The notes beneath the pieces were generated by a model. The model did no database searches and was not told where the DNA came from. It saw only the letters and a program-made list of their open reading frames with translations. This document shows positions 31,602-33,060 of a stretch of 33,060 nt of DNA, one piece after another. This DNA is from Bacteroidota bacterium. GTDB lineage: Bacteria > Bacteroidota > Bacteroidia > B-17B0 > Aurantibacillaceae. The stretch lies in the NCBI GenBank assembly GCA_025362395.1, contig JANYGK010000100.1:1-33060 (forward strand), given 5' to 3'. The position numbers and the translations under genes are program-made. Position 1 is the first letter of the stretch. Each line of letters begins with the position of its first letter.

Positions 31602-33060
31602 ATGATAAAAAATTTACTTTCAATTAAAAATGCAATGGCATGCGCCACTCTTTGCTTCACCGGTGTTGCATTGCAAAGCTTTGCACAATTTACGCCGGGT
31701 AACGTTGTGGTATTACAAGCAGGCGATGGCTCAACAGCTTTAGCAAGCACAGGTAACGCTATTGTATTAAAAGAATTTACTTCTGCCGGAACGCCTGCTT
31801 TCAGCTTGGCCATCCCTACATCATCAACAAGCGGCTTGGTAATTTCAGGAACTGCATCCTCCGAAGGGTTACTTACACGTTCTGCAAACAGCCAGCAATT
31901 GGTTTTTGGAGGGTATGCAAATACTTATACGGCTTCTGTAGCAAGCGCTAACGGAACCCTTGTTCCGAGAGGTGTTATGACGGTTAATGCTGCCGGAACT
32001 TATTCGAGAGTTGCAACAAGTAACACTTTTTTCTCAGGAAATAATATTCGTGGAGCAGCTTCTGACGGATTAAATAATTTTTGGACATCCGGTGGTAACC
32101 AAGGAACAAATTATTTCGGCAATACGTCTGCTCCCCTAACAGTTCAAACTAATGTTACTAATACAAGAGCGGTTGATATTATGGGGGGAAGTCAATTGGC
32201 ATTTTCAACCGGTTCGGGTATAAAAGGAATTTACACTATCGGTTCAGGTGCTCCAACAACTGCTTCTTCTGCAAGTATAGCTATTTCTACAGGCACAGCA
32301 TCAAGTCCTTATCAGTTTTGTATAAGCCCTACTTTTACGGTTGGTTATATTGCAGATGATAATTCAACAACGGGTGGCGGCGGAATTCAAAAATGGGTTT
32401 TCAACGGTACTGTTTTTGTGTTGGCATATACATTTCCTACAAGCTCGGTTTCTACTATAACGGTTGGCGCACGTGGTTTAGTTGCTGATTTCAGCGGCCC
32501 TAACCCTATTATTTATGCAACCACTGCGGAGGGCAGTTCTAACCGTTTAATCTCTATTATTGACGGAGGATCTGTTGGTGCATCAACTATTACAACTTTA
32601 GCAACCGCAACAACTTCAAATACTATTTTCAGAGGTATTGCATTTTCTCCTATGGCATCCTCAAGCTGCACCGCCCCTGCTATTTCTTCTGCGACAAGCA
32701 ATGCCCCTATTTGTTCAAACCAACCGTTAGCCCTACAGGTAACTGCTACAGGTACCGGCACTTTAACATACGCATGGTTTGGATCGGGCTCATTCAGCTC
32801 AACAAGCATAAGCAACCCTACCGTTACCGGCGCTGCATCAGGAAATTACACAGTAGGTGTAACCAATGCCTGCGGAACCGCTACAGCCATTGTTACAGCC
32901 ACTGTTAATCCAACTCCTACTGTTTCTGTAAATGCGGCTTCTATTTGCTCAGGCGGTACGGCTACCTTAACAGCTAACGGCGCAACAAGCTACAGTTGGT
33001 CTCCCGCTACAAACTTAAGTGCAACAACAGGTTCTGTGGTTACAGCCAATCCTACCTCAA
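31602..33060 (+). CDS. Secreted Ig-repeat surface protein, partial, runs off right edge
   Basis: An open frame of 486 codons from the ATG at 31602 to the end of the window with no stop. A signal peptide (about 1-29, ending GVALQSFAQ) precedes a ~330-residue Ser/Thr/Gly-rich beta region (FTPGNVVVLQAGDGSTALAS; GIQKWVFNGTVFVLAYTF; FRGIAFSP). Ig-like domains then begin, with ICSNQPLALQVTATGTGTL, ACGTATAIVTATV and SICSGGTATLTANGATSYSW. The last motif closely matches the repeats of the giant type-B protein at 19701-24380. A T9SS sorting domain is expected beyond the window. The beta region resembles secreted Bacteroidota proteins of unknown activity. Open frames on the opposite strand here are shadows. 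Confidence 0.87.
   Translation, partial: MIKNLLSIKNAMACATLCFTGVALQSFAQFTPGNVVVLQAGDGSTALASTGNAIVLKEFTSAGTPAFSLAIPTSSTSGLVISGTASSEGLLTRSANSQQLVFGGYANTYTASVASANGTLVPRGVMTVNAAGTYSRVATSNTFFSGNNIRGAASDGLNNFWTSGGNQGTNYFGNTSAPLTVQTNVTNTRAVDIMGGSQLAFSTGSGIKGIYTIGSGAPTTASSASIAISTGTASSPYQFCISPTFTVGYIADDNSTTGGGGIQKWVFNGTVFVLAYTFPTSSVSTITVGARGLVADFSGPNPIIYATTAEGSSNRLISIIDGGSVGASTITTLATATTSNTIFRGIAFSPMASSSCTAPAISSATSNAPICSNQPLALQVTATGTGTLTYAWFGSGSFSSTSISNPTVTGAASGNYTVGVTNACGTATAIVTATVNPTPTVSVNAASICSGGTATLTANGATSYSWSPATNLSATTGSVVTANPTS

Noticed and set aside
31586-32815. Minus-strand frames of 75 and 100 codons at the right edge
   Set aside because: The plus strand carries one uninterrupted 486-codon frame with a signal peptide and Ig motifs; these are its shadows.

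Overview
The window looks like a chromosomal piece of a Bacteroidota genome; the class cannot be resolved from sequence alone. The evidence is several perfect matches to the Bacteroidota promoter -7 element (TAnnTTTG), two proteins with type IX secretion system (T9SS) sorting domains (one type A, one type B), a TonB-dependent receptor with an N-terminal carboxypeptidase-regulatory-like domain, an OMP_b-brl_3-type barrel, a LytS/LytTR two-component pair, and moderate to low GC.

Left edge (1-3343): the end of a surface-polysaccharide locus. A partial polysaccharide deacetylase (minus) diverges from an oligosaccharide flippase, which overlaps a family-4 glycosyltransferase by 4 bp. The deacetylase and flippase are extremely AT-rich; composition jumps at the flippase/glycosyltransferase junction. 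Next (3345-6484, minus) is a three-gene unit: a small exported His/Cys protein, YidD, and a TonB-dependent receptor, probably for metal or siderophore uptake. Two unassigned genes follow (a 196-aa membrane protein and a 139-aa STAS/SpoIIAA-like protein).

Centre (8292-13952, plus): a LytS-type histidine kinase and a LytTR regulator, followed by a lipoprotein and a large outer-membrane barrel that share Gly/Pro/Met-rich segments. Then, convergently, come a ferritin, an APC amino-acid permease with an MDR oxidoreductase, a tRNA-Arg(CCG), a YihY/BrkB membrane protein and a fatty-acid-hydroxylase-family enzyme.

Right part (19701-33060): a giant T9SS type-B surface protein with ten Ig-like repeats, a polytopic GT-C-like membrane protein, a DUF423 protein and a double-DUF4476 protein (all minus); a divergent saccharopine-dehydrogenase-like gene (plus); a T9SS type-A protein with a DUF3616-like region (minus); and the start of another secreted Ig-repeat protein (plus) that runs off the right edge. 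The two divergent secreted-protein genes are separated by about 500 bp holding two sizeable inverted repeats.

Most genes are ordinary for the phylum. The less ordinary points are: three genes whose -7 element sits only 4-5 nt before the start codon (candidate leaderless mRNAs), overlapping divergent promoters at 27258-27285, a perfect terminator-like hairpin inside the glycosyltransferase coding end, an exact 207-residue three-domain duplication in the giant surface protein, and the kinase/regulator-lipoprotein-barrel cassette.
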